A DNA stretch of 64,000 nt from Pseudoalteromonas luteoviolacea H33-S (GTDB lineage Bacteria > Pseudomonadota > Gammaproteobacteria > Enterobacterales > Alteromonadaceae): assembly GCF_001625695.1 (NCBI RefSeq), contig NZ_AUXY01000122.1, forward strand, positions 186,001-250,000. Reading direction: 5' to 3'. Under the pieces are notes generated by a model. The model saw only the letters and a list, made by a program, of their open reading frames with translations, was not told the origin of the DNA and searched no databases. The translations under genes and the position numbers were made by a program. Positions 10,113 through 17,317 of the stretch are shown here, in pieces (position 1 is the stretch's first letter; the number at the start of each line of letters is the position of its first letter).

Positions 10113-10566
10113 ACTTGATAACGCGTAAATGAGCGCCTTTTTTAGGCTTACCCTCTTGTGAAGGTGTTTGCTCTGCAGCGCTATCAGGCTGCTGTTCAAC
10201 CTCTGGGGCCAACTCATCATCAGCATCATACGATTCTTCTTCGTAATCCTCTTCGATAGTCGATTCAGAGAAAATTGTCCCTTCACCATTTTCTCTAGCA
10301 TAAATCGCCAGTACTGCGTCAACAGGCACATAAACCTGCATTGGCTGGCCAGAAAAACGTGCACTGAAGCTCAATGCATCATTATCCATAGTGAAGTTAT
10401 TTGCCGCACTTGGGCTCACATTCAAGACAATCTGACCGTCTTGTACAAACTGGACTGGCACTTGTACGTGAGGGAAGTTGGCATTGACAACTATGTGTGG
10501 CGTGCACTGATTGTCCACGATCCACTCATAGAACGCCCTTAGTAAATAAGGTCGATTAGATGTCAT
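10111..10566 (-). CDS. sspB: ClpXP adaptor SspB
   Basis: SspB tethers ssrA-tagged proteins from stalled ribosomes to the ClpXP protease. The folded substrate-binding domain covers about residues 1-110 (NRPYLLRAFYEW at the start, INPYGT-type features absent, NFTMDNDALSFSARF in the middle). An acidic, flexible linker follows, and the extreme C-terminus LRVIK is the ClpX-binding tail. The length, 151 residues, is typical. Its ATG shares one base with the sspA stop codon, so the two are translationally coupled. Confidence 0.96.
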   Translation of the reverse strand: MTSNRPYLLRAFYEWIVDNQCTPHIVVNANFPHVQVPVQFVQDGQIVLNVSPSAANNFTMDNDALSFSARFSGQPMQVYVPVDAVLAIYARENGEGTIFSESTIEEDYEEESYDADDELAPEVEQQPDSAAEQTPSQEGKPKKGAHLRVIK

Positions 10567-11189
10567 TAGCTGCGGATCTCGCGCTCAATATCAGTCAAAG
10601 ACGCTTGGAAAGACTCACGCTCGAATAAACGTAACATGTAATCTTTCAGCTCACTTGCACCGCTGCCTGACAGCTCAATACCTAATTGAGGCAAACGCCA
10701 CAATAGCGGAGCCATAAAGCAATCAACCAAGCTAAACTCTTCACTCATGAAGTAAGGCGCTTCACCAAAGATAGGTGCCACAGCAAGAAGTGCTTCAGTT
10801 AACTCTTTACGCGCATTATCAACGTCATTGCCTGAAATGATTTTCTCAGCAAGGCTATACCAATCGCTTTCAATGCGGTGCATCATCAAGCGGCTGCGTC
10901 CACGCATAACTGGGTAAACTGGCATCAGTGGTGGATGCGGGAAACGCTCATCCAAATATTCCATAATGATATTAGCTTGATATAAGCCAAGCTCACGATC
11001 GATTAACGTCGGAACTGTACCATATGGGTTAATTTCGTGTAGCGCTTCTGGCAAGTTATCCTTTTCAGCCAGATGAATATCAACACTTACACCTTTTTCT
11101 GCTAAAACGATACGAACCTGATGGCTATACATACAGTTTGCACCAGAAAAAAGAGTCATAACTGGGCGCTTATTGGCAGCTACGGCCAT
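10566..11189 (-). CDS. sspA: Stringent starvation protein A (RNA polymerase-associated)
   Basis: SspA binds the sigma-70 holoenzyme and alters promoter choice in stationary phase and under acid or nutrient stress. It has a glutathione-S-transferase fold without the enzyme activity: an N-terminal thioredoxin-like part (MTLFSGANCMYSHQVR) and a helical C-terminal part. The ATG at 11189 starts MAVAANKRPVM, the same start as the E. coli protein, and has GGAGG 5 bases upstream, giving 207 residues. In E. coli sspA follows rpsI directly; here petABC lies between them. Confidence 0.95.
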   Translation of the reverse strand: MAVAANKRPVMTLFSGANCMYSHQVRIVLAEKGVSVDIHLAEKDNLPEALHEINPYGTVPTLIDRELGLYQANIIMEYLDERFPHPPLMPVYPVMRGRSRLMMHRIESDWYSLAEKIISGNDVDNARKELTEALLAVAPIFGEAPYFMSEEFSLVDCFMAPLLWRLPQLGIELSGSGASELKDYMLRLFERESFQASLTDIEREIRS

Positions 11190-11238
11190 GCCTACCTCCA
11201 TAAATTAATCACAAAGTAATCAAATCACTTTAAACAGC

Positions 11239-11260
11239 AATAGGGGCATGCGCCCCTATT
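11239..11260 (-). terminator. Stem-loop after petC
   Basis: AATAGGGG pairs with CCCCTATT around a six-base loop, between the petC stop and the sspA start. The T-tract after it is poor (GCTGTTT), so it may only partly terminate, or may simply stabilise the pet mRNA 3' end. Confidence 0.45.
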
Positions 11261-11287
11261 ACCTATAATCACCATTGAGTGTTCAAA

Positions 11288-12025
11288 TTAATGAACGTCT
11301 CTCCAGTACTCTTTCTTCAACAAGAAAGCTAAGATGAAGAAGATTACCAAGAATCCGAGCACTTTGATACCTATTGCCTCAGATTCTAATCGAGAAGGTT
11401 CACCCACATACGCTAAAAAGTTAGTGAGATCTCTTGCCGCTTGGTCATATTCATCGTCACTCATCTCACCGGAGCCGTCAGTTTCGACACCCACAATTTT
11501 GGTTACCGTCTCGCCATTTTCAACTACGTCTTCGGTAATTGGCATTGGCAAGCCCTGTAGTTCTTGAAGAACATGAGGCATCCCCACCAATGGGAATACG
11601 ATATTGTTCACACCAAAAGGACGAGATTCATCTTTATAAAATGACTTTAAGTATGTGTATATATAATCTGGTGATTTAACTCTAGATATCAAGGTTAAAT
11701 CTGGCGGTGCCGCACCAAACCACTTAGCTGCATCCTCTTTCGACATAGAGTTTAAGATATGCGAGCCTACTTTTGAGTCATCAAAGATGAGTGTCTCTTT
11801 ACCTATTTCAACAGGGATCCCAATGTCACGAAAAGTACGTTCATAACGTTGGTATTGCATCTGGTGACAACCTAAACAGTAATTCATGAACAATTTAGCG
11901 CCACGCTGCAACGATGCATTATCCCTCAAGTCAATATTAGCGTCCATTAGTGGCACTGATGGACCTGCTGCCATTGTTAAGGTTGGCAACAATGCGAATA
12001 AACCGATTAATAGCTTTTTCATCAT
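11288..12025 (-). CDS. petC: Cytochrome c1 of the bc1 complex
   Basis: Cytochrome c1 takes electrons from the Rieske protein and hands them to a soluble or membrane-bound cytochrome c. A signal peptide of about 19 residues (ending TMAA) is followed by the heme-c site CLGCH (Cys50, Cys53, His54). A candidate axial methionine lies in FPLVGMPHV. A C-terminal membrane anchor (FLVIFFILAFLL) ends in a charged tail. The 245-residue length is usual for gammaproteobacteria. The ATG overlaps the petB stop by four bases (ATGA), so translation is coupled. Confidence 0.97.
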   Translation of the reverse strand: MMKKLLIGLFALLPTLTMAAGPSVPLMDANIDLRDNASLQRGAKLFMNYCLGCHQMQYQRYERTFRDIGIPVEIGKETLIFDDSKVGSHILNSMSKEDAAKWFGAAPPDLTLISRVKSPDYIYTYLKSFYKDESRPFGVNNIVFPLVGMPHVLQELQGLPMPITEDVVENGETVTKIVGVETDGSGEMSDDEYDQAARDLTNFLAYVGEPSRLESEAIGIKVLGFLVIFFILAFLLKKEYWRDVH

Positions 12026-13350
12026 TTCGTCAACCTCGTAGGTAGTGGCTTGGTCACTTCATTCTTTGAATAAACATACAACAACACAAAGAACATGAAA
12101 TACGTCACGGTACAAATCTGCGACAAAATGGTTGAAAATACCGTTTGTGGAGTCGCCCCAGCCCAACCTAAGATCAAGAAGGTAACCACAAATTGTGCAA
12201 TATTCAACTTATGCCATTTGCTACGATAACGAATTGAGCGCACTTTTCCTCGGTCAAGCCATGGCAATAATGCCAGAACGACTATCGAGGCACCCATAGC
12301 CACTACGCCCGCTAGTTTATCAGGAATAGCGCGTAAAATCGCATAGAAAGGCGTAAAATACCAAACAGGGAATATATGTTCAGGTGTTTTAAGCGGATTA
12401 GCAGCTTCAAAATTAGGGGCTTCTAAGAAGAAACCATTCATCTCGGGCATAAAGAACACCACCCAACAGAATAAAATTAAGAACCCTGCCACACCTAAAA
12501 TGTCTTTTACTGTGTAATAAGGATGGAAAGGAATGGCATCCACAACATCTTTTTTACTGGTGTAGTATTCATGGAATTTAAAGTTAGGCTTGTCCTCTTC
12601 AGCCACAGAGCCTTTTTTACGTTTAATTTCAATACCATCAGGGTTGTTAGAGCCCACTTCATGCAGTGCAACAATATGTAAAAACACCAGGATCACTAAC
12701 ACCAATGGCAATGCGATGACATGCAACGCAAAGAAACGATTCAGCGTAGCGCCTGAAATAACATAGTCACCTCGGATCCAAAGTGTTAAGTCTTCTCCGA
12801 TAACAGGAATAGCGCCAAATAAGGAAATGATTACCTGCGCCCCCCAGAACGACATTTGCCCCCAAGGTAGCAAGTAGCCCATAAATGCTTCAGCCATCAG
12901 GGCCAAGAATATCAACATACCAAATAGCCACAGTAATTCTCTGGGCTTTTGATATGAGCCATAGATCATGCCTCTGAACATATGCAGATAAACAACCACA
13001 AAGAATGCTGATGCGCCTGTCGAATGGAGATATCTTAATAACCAACCATACTCAACATCACGCATGATGTATTCAACAGAAGCAAATGCCCCCTCAGCAG
13101 AAGGAACAAAATTCATCGTTAACCAAATACCCGTCACAATTTGATTAACCAATACCAAAATAGCTAAAGAGCCAAATAGATACCAGAAGTTGAAGTTTTT
13201 CGGCGCTGGATATTGCGCAATATGCATATTCCAAACGCGCGTCATCGGAATGCGATCATTGATCCAGTCGACGACTGAGCTAATAGCACCGCCAGAGCGC
13301 TTATTCGTCTCGTCTGCAGTTTGATTAGATTGTTCGTAATTAGTCGCCAT
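12022..13350 (-). CDS. petB: Cytochrome b of the bc1 complex
   Basis: Cytochrome b carries the two b hemes and both quinone sites of the bc1 complex in the inner membrane. The protein has 442 residues with eight expected membrane helices. Heme-ligand histidines appear in RYLHSTGA, YLHMFRG, FFALHVIALP and VFLHIVALHE. The Qo-site motif near residue 328 reads PVWY instead of the mitochondrial PEWY; this variant is known from beta- and gammaproteobacteria. An N-terminal extension of about 30 polar residues precedes the first helix. The gene shares one base with the petA stop. Confidence 0.97.
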   Translation of the reverse strand: MATNYEQSNQTADETNKRSGGAISSVVDWINDRIPMTRVWNMHIAQYPAPKNFNFWYLFGSLAILVLVNQIVTGIWLTMNFVPSAEGAFASVEYIMRDVEYGWLLRYLHSTGASAFFVVVYLHMFRGMIYGSYQKPRELLWLFGMLIFLALMAEAFMGYLLPWGQMSFWGAQVIISLFGAIPVIGEDLTLWIRGDYVISGATLNRFFALHVIALPLVLVILVFLHIVALHEVGSNNPDGIEIKRKKGSVAEEDKPNFKFHEYYTSKKDVVDAIPFHPYYTVKDILGVAGFLILFCWVVFFMPEMNGFFLEAPNFEAANPLKTPEHIFPVWYFTPFYAILRAIPDKLAGVVAMGASIVVLALLPWLDRGKVRSIRYRSKWHKLNIAQFVVTFLILGWAGATPQTVFSTILSQICTVTYFMFFVLLYVYSKNEVTKPLPTRLTK

Positions 13351-13940
13351 TATGCCATCTCCTCTTCTTCACCCACTAAAATCGTGGTCTCATCTAGGAA
13401 AGTGTATGGCGGCACTTCCAAATTCAAAGGTGCGGGTACATTTTGAAAAACGCGACCCGCCATATCAAATTTGGAGCCATGGCACGGGCAGAAGAATCCA
13501 TCTGCGGTCCCTTCCACTTTTTCACCGAATCCACCATTCATGAATGTTGGAGAGCAACCAAGGTGGGTACAAATCCCAACAGCAACAAAAATCTCTTCTC
13601 GCTGAGAGCGATAGCTATTTTTCGCTGATCCCAGCTGCTGTGCTTCGTCAGAATTGGGGTCACGAAGTTGATCTTCGTGTTGCTTCATTTGTTCTAACAT
13701 TTTTGGTGTACGATAGATAACCCATACAGGTTTACCTCGCCACTCAACACGAATTAATTGTCCAGGCTCAAGTTTGCTTATGTCCACTTCTACAGGAGCC
13801 CCTGCAGATTTAGCACGCTCACTCGGATTCCAAGACGCAATAAAAGGAACAGCAGCTCCAGCCGCACCAACACCACCTACGACAGAGGTAGCGATAGTTA
13901 AAAAACGGCGTCGGCTGTTGTCAACAGGCGCATTGCTCAT
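13350..13940 (-). CDS. petA: Rieske iron-sulfur subunit of the bc1 complex
   Basis: The Rieske protein moves electrons from ubiquinol at the Qo site to cytochrome c1. The N-terminus carries a twin-arginine signal (SRRRFLT) that also serves as the membrane anchor. The cluster ligands are present in both boxes: CTHLGC (Cys124, His126, with disulfide Cys129) and CPCHGS (Cys151, disulfide Cys153, His154). The length is 196 residues. It is the first gene of petABC; the promoter must lie in the 430-base gap upstream, after the rpsI terminator. Confidence 0.97.
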   Translation of the reverse strand: MSNAPVDNSRRRFLTIATSVVGGVGAAGAAVPFIASWNPSERAKSAGAPVEVDISKLEPGQLIRVEWRGKPVWVIYRTPKMLEQMKQHEDQLRDPNSDEAQQLGSAKNSYRSQREEIFVAVGICTHLGCSPTFMNGGFGEKVEGTADGFFCPCHGSKFDMAGRVFQNVPAPLNLEVPPYTFLDETTILVGEEEEMA

Positions 13941-14371
13941 CCACTTATCTCCACTATGATCCTCAACACTTGCTATATTGAGAACATCAGTTACAGCAGG
14001 TTAATTTTAAGATATTTCAAAATAGACGCGATCATTAGCAAAAACCATGTAAAAAACACGGTTATTACTATTCTAATTATGACCATATAAAGTGCTAAGC
14101 GCTTCAATAAACAGCCAATACTAGAAACGACAGGTTATGATATGACGTCTTTCGCAATGATTTCCTGACCAAGATCAACCTCTGTCCAGATGAATGAAAA
14201 TTTAATCAGACGATATCGCGAATAATTTACTTGCCCTGCAAGTGTAGCAAAAGAAATGGTCAATAAGCGTACAAAGTGAACAACTTTTAGAGTTTACTGA
14301 AAGTTACTGAATGTGAGATTGGCGTATTTCAAGATGTTTTAATAGAGATATACATAACAGGCACAACAAAC
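13941..14371. other. Gene-free gap upstream of petABC
   Basis: About 430 AT-rich bases between the rpsI terminator and petA with no credible ORF. It must hold the petABC promoter and its control sites. Several weak -10-like boxes occur on the minus strand, but none has a good -35 at the right spacing, so I do not name one. Confidence 0.5.
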
Positions 14372-14399
14372 AAAAAACCCAGCACAAGGCTGGGTTTTT
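14372..14399 (-). terminator. Terminator of the rplM-rpsI operon
   Basis: On the minus strand AACCCAGC pairs with GCTGGGTT across a CTTGT loop and runs into TTTTTTG, just after rpsI. The plus strand also has a T-run, so it may work both ways. Confidence 0.9.
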
Positions 14400-14420
14400 G
14401 ACATTCTGAAACGTAATAAA

Positions 14421-14810
14421 TTAACGTTTTGAGAACTGTGTCTTCTTACGTGCTTTCTTAAGACCAACTTTCTTACGTTCAACGCGACGAGCGTCACGAG
14501 TAACGAAGCCAGCTTTACGTAGAGTAGGACGTAGTGACTCGTCAAACTCCATTAGTGCACGAGTGATACCGTGGCGGATTGCGCCAGCTTGACCAGTCAT
14601 ACCACCACCTTCAACAGTGATGTAAAGGTCAAACTTCTCAGATAGCTCAACTAGCTCTAGTGGCTGACGAACAACCATGCGAGAAGTTTCGCGACCGAAG
14701 TATTCTTCGATAGAACGTTGGTTAATTACGATGTTGCCAGTGCCTGGGCGTAAGAATACGCGAGCACTTGAACTTTTACGACGACCTGTACCGTAGTATT
14801 GATTTGCCAT
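14421..14810 (-). CDS. rpsI: 30S ribosomal protein S9
   Basis: S9 sits in the head of the small subunit, with its C-terminal tail reaching toward the P-site tRNA. The 129-residue protein has the conserved start NQYYGTGRRKSSSARVF, the GGGMTGQAGAIRHGI block near residue 70 and the basic tail ending in FSKR. It follows rplM after 11 bases and is the second gene of the classic two-gene operon. The terminator lies about 20 bases downstream. Confidence 0.98.
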   Translation of the reverse strand: MANQYYGTGRRKSSSARVFLRPGTGNIVINQRSIEEYFGRETSRMVVRQPLELVELSEKFDLYITVEGGGMTGQAGAIRHGITRALMEFDESLRPTLRKAGFVTRDARRVERKKVGLKKARKKTQFSKR

Positions 14811-14821
14811 GATAGTGCTCC

Positions 14822-15250
14822 TTAAATGTCTAGAACCTGAGGCTGTTGTGCCGCATGGTTGTGCTCGTTACCAGCGTAAACTTTAAGTTTACGGAACATT
14901 TCACGACCTAGAGGACCGCGAGGTAACATGCCTTTAACTGCTTTTTCGATGATCATTTCAGGCTTTTTAGCTTGAAGTTTTTCGAAGTTAACAGACTTAA
15001 GACCACCTGGGTAACCAGAGTGAGCGTAGTACATTTTTTGCTGAGCTTTGTTACCAGTTACAGTAACTTTTTCAGCGTTGATAACGATGATGTAATCACC
15101 AGTGTCAACATGTGGAGTGTACTCAGCCTTGTGCTTACCGCGTAGGCGAGCAGCGATTTCAGTAGCAATACGACCTAAAGTTTTACCTTCAGCGTCAACT
15201 ACGTACCAGTCACGTTTTACAGTTTCTGGTTTAGCAACAAACGTTTTCAT
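14822..15250 (-). CDS. rplM: 50S ribosomal protein L13
   Basis: L13 is an early-assembly protein of the large subunit. All 142 residues match the family, from MKTFVAKPETVKRDWYVVDA to the C-terminal NHAAQQPQVLDI. It is the first gene of rplM-rpsI. The leader, from about 15400 to 15251, contains two stem-loops described separately. In E. coli L13 represses its own operon by binding the leader, so a similar control is plausible here. Confidence 0.98.
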   Translation of the reverse strand: MKTFVAKPETVKRDWYVVDAEGKTLGRIATEIAARLRGKHKAEYTPHVDTGDYIIVINAEKVTVTGNKAQQKMYYAHSGYPGGLKSVNFEKLQAKKPEMIIEKAVKGMLPRGPLGREMFRKLKVYAGNEHNHAAQQPQVLDI

Positions 15251-15283
15251 TTATAAAATCCAAAGTTTTCAGTTAAAACCACA

Positions 15284-15301
15284 GGTAGTCAGAGGACTAC
15301 C
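15284..15301 (-). promoter_or_regulatory. Leader stem-loop near the rplM start
   Basis: In the rplM mRNA leader GGTAGTC pairs with GACTACC around CTCT, about 35 bases before the start codon. It could take part in L13 autoregulation. The base pairing is seen; the role is inferred. Confidence 0.45.
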
Positions 15302-15347
15302 GCTCTACTAATGGTGCTTCAACCCCTTCGAGTTTAAGACTTTTTTG

Positions 15348-15378
15348 CCCCTCAAGTCGGTGGCTAAGCCGACGAGGG
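15348..15378 (-). promoter_or_regulatory. Large stem-loop in the rplM leader
   Basis: CCCTC-GTCGG pairs with CCGAC-TT-GAGGG around an eight-base loop, about 25 bases into the inferred transcript. No T-run follows on the transcribed strand (AAAAAA instead), so it is not a simple terminator. An RNA regulatory element for ribosomal protein feedback is likely. Confidence 0.5.
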
Positions 15379-15406
15379 CTATAGAACGCAACGTGGCAGG
15401 CCGCGG

Positions 15407-15415
15407 ATTATAGCA
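15407..15415 (-). promoter_or_regulatory. Extended -10 promoter of rplM-rpsI
   Basis: On the minus strand TGCTATAAT is an exact TGn-TATAAT extended -10 box. No good -35 is seen, which fits an extended -10 promoter. Transcription would begin near 15400 and give a leader of about 150 bases. Confidence 0.65.
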
Positions 15416-15472
15416 AGGGTAGTTGGGAAAAACCAGCGTATGGCCGATTTTTCCGCCAGAAATGTGATTTTA

Positions 15473-16564
15473 CTAAGCTAAGTGTTCTCTGGATAGATAC
15501 TCTAATGACTGCATCTCTTGTAAACGACTGATACAACGTCTAAATTCGAAGTTTAATGTCCCCTCAGTATAGATTTCGTCGATAGGCGCTTCAGAAGATA
15601 TGATCAAGGTGACATTACGCTCATAAAACTCATCAACTAAAGCGATAAATCGTCTTGCCGCATCGTCGTTAGATTGTCCCATTTGCTTCACATTCGATAA
15701 GATAACCGTGTTATATAAACGGCTAATTTCCATATAGTCCACTTGTGAGCGGGCCGTTTCACATAATTGAGTAAAATCAAACATCGCAATGCAATCAGAT
15801 ACCTTGCGAGTTTTAATCATTCGTCCTTCGATCTCTATCTCAGCATCAAGTACACCCGGCTCTGGTGACAGCTTATCAAAGTACTCAAACAAGTTAGCAT
15901 CCGCTTGTGTATCAAGTGGACTATGAAAGATTTCTGCTGATTCTAGTGTACGCAGACGATAATCAATACCCGAGTCAACATTTACAATTTCAGTGTTCGC
16001 TTTCACCAATGCAATCGCTGGCAAGAAGCGTGCGCGCTGCAAACCATTTCGATATAATTCATCAGGCACAATGTTAGATGTTGCAACTAACACAATCCCG
16101 CGCTCAAACAAGGCTTCCATTAATCCGCCAAGTAGCATGGCATCCGTAATGTCTTGGACAAAAAATTCATCGAAGCAGATGATATCCGTTTCAGCTTTAA
16201 AAATATCTGCGACCACATTCAGAGGGTTTTTCACTTCTTTAAGCTTTTTGAGCTCATCATGAACCCGATGCATAAAGCGGTGAAAGTGTACGCGCATTTT
16301 TCTATCGCTCGGCAACGCCTCGTAAAAAGTATCCACTAAATACGTTTTTCCACGACCTACTCCGCCCCAAAAATAGAGTCCTTTCACCGGCTCTACTTGC
16401 TTCTTTGCAAACAGCTTTGCAAAGAAGCCTTTGGGCTCAGGAGGTTGTGCGATTAAATCATCATATAAACGCTGCAAGTGCTTGACCGCGTTTTCTTGTG
16501 CACTGTCGTACTGAAAGTCATCTCTTTTAAGGTCTTCTTGATACTTTTCCCAAGGCGTCATCAT
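15473..16564 (-). CDS. zapE: Cell division ATPase ZapE (AFG1-like)
   Basis: ZapE is an AFG1/LACE1-type ATPase that associates with the Z ring and is needed for division under stress in E. coli. The Walker A motif GGVGRGKT is at residues 67-74, Walker B (IICFDEF) near 132 and a sensor-like VATSN near 160. The protein has 363 residues, near the usual 375. The start MMTPWEKYQ lacks a strong ribosome site, and either of the two ATGs could serve. It is divergent from zapG, as in E. coli. Confidence 0.95.
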   Translation of the reverse strand: MMTPWEKYQEDLKRDDFQYDSAQENAVKHLQRLYDDLIAQPPEPKGFFAKLFAKKQVEPVKGLYFWGGVGRGKTYLVDTFYEALPSDRKMRVHFHRFMHRVHDELKKLKEVKNPLNVVADIFKAETDIICFDEFFVQDITDAMLLGGLMEALFERGIVLVATSNIVPDELYRNGLQRARFLPAIALVKANTEIVNVDSGIDYRLRTLESAEIFHSPLDTQADANLFEYFDKLSPEPGVLDAEIEIEGRMIKTRKVSDCIAMFDFTQLCETARSQVDYMEISRLYNTVILSNVKQMGQSNDDAARRFIALVDEFYERNVTLIISSEAPIDEIYTEGTLNFEFRRCISRLQEMQSLEYLSREHLA

Positions 16565-16698
16565 ATTTTTTATTAAACTGAGCAGTTTTCTTTGCCCAAT
16601 ATATTAACACGCATCCATTCTCAGCGTATATTTAACCTATCGATTGAGAGTATTTTAGTAAAAGTAACAGGTGTCACTCACCTTACACAGGAGTAAAT

Positions 16699-17154
16699 AT
16701 GACAACAATTGCATGGTTGGGCTTATTAATCATCGTAGCGATCAGTGCATTCTTCTTAGGTTCACTCTTTACCAAAAAGCAGTTCAAGCATGAAGAGTTA
16801 GAACAGCAAGCACAACAAGCAGAGCAAAACTTGGAGCAATACCGGCAAGATGTGGCAGACCACTTAGCCAATACTAAAAAGCTAGTGGGTAAAATGCACG
16901 ACAATTACAGCCAACTGCTTCAGCATGTTGAAGATACAAATCAACTGTTACTAGAAGAAAAGCGCAGTCAATCAAATGAACCTTTCTTCTCAAAAGAAAC
17001 CACAGAGCAGCTTCAAGCTTCTTTGCGCGCAAGACCTGAAAAAAGACGGAATTCAGAATCTGTACACAATGCACCTCCTGCCGATTATGCAGAAGGAGAA
17101 AGCGGTTTATTCAATGATGAGCGAGCAAAAAGTGAGCAATTAAAAACTTCTTGA
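16699..17154 (+). CDS. zapG: ZapG (YhcB, DUF1043) membrane-anchored division/envelope protein
   Basis: ZapG is an inner-membrane protein that links division and cell-wall elongation in E. coli. One membrane helix (residues 4-22) is followed by a coiled coil of about 70 residues rich in Gln/Glu and a disordered tail with the conserved ADYAEGESGLF motif. The length, 151 residues, is close to the family. An AGGAG site lies 8 bases before the ATG. The gene is immediately upstream of degQ, as in related bacteria. Confidence 0.92.
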   Translation: MTTIAWLGLLIIVAISAFFLGSLFTKKQFKHEELEQQAQQAEQNLEQYRQDVADHLANTKKLVGKMHDNYSQLLQHVEDTNQLLLEEKRSQSNEPFFSKETTEQLQASLRARPEKRRNSESVHNAPPADYAEGESGLFNDERAKSEQLKTS

Positions 17155-17155
17155 T

Positions 17156-17183
17156 GAACTTTTTTTTGACCCCATAGTCTTTA
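17156..17183 (+). promoter_or_regulatory. Possible sigma-E promoter of degQ
   Basis: GAACTT, a 16-base spacer, then TCTTTA: this fits the sigma-E pattern (GAACTT, 16-17 bases, TCTGA/TCAAA) except for the last bases of the -10. It begins right after the zapG stop and would give degQ a leader of about 130 bases. The E. coli degP gene is under sigma-E, so the context agrees. Not proven. Confidence 0.4.
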
Positions 17184-17203
17184 GAAATAACTACCAAATA
17201 ACT

Positions 17204-17222
17204 GAGCGGGTACTCCCCGCTC
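17204..17222 (+). terminator. Stem-loop between zapG and degQ
   Basis: GAGCGGG pairs with CCCGCTC around a five-base loop. There is no T-run after it, so it is a weak terminator for zapG at best; it would also lie inside the degQ leader if the upstream promoter is real. Confidence 0.4.
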
Positions 17223-17317
17223 ACAAAACTAACTCATGTCATTTTGAACGAAAACAACTGTTTTGAGTTGACCAAAATGATGTGTTTAACGCTGTTATTT
17301 AGGAGAATTTCCAGACT

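Noticed and set aside
15348..15378. rplM leader stem-loop as a plain terminator
   Set aside because: The T-run is on the wrong side for the transcribed strand; an A-run follows instead.
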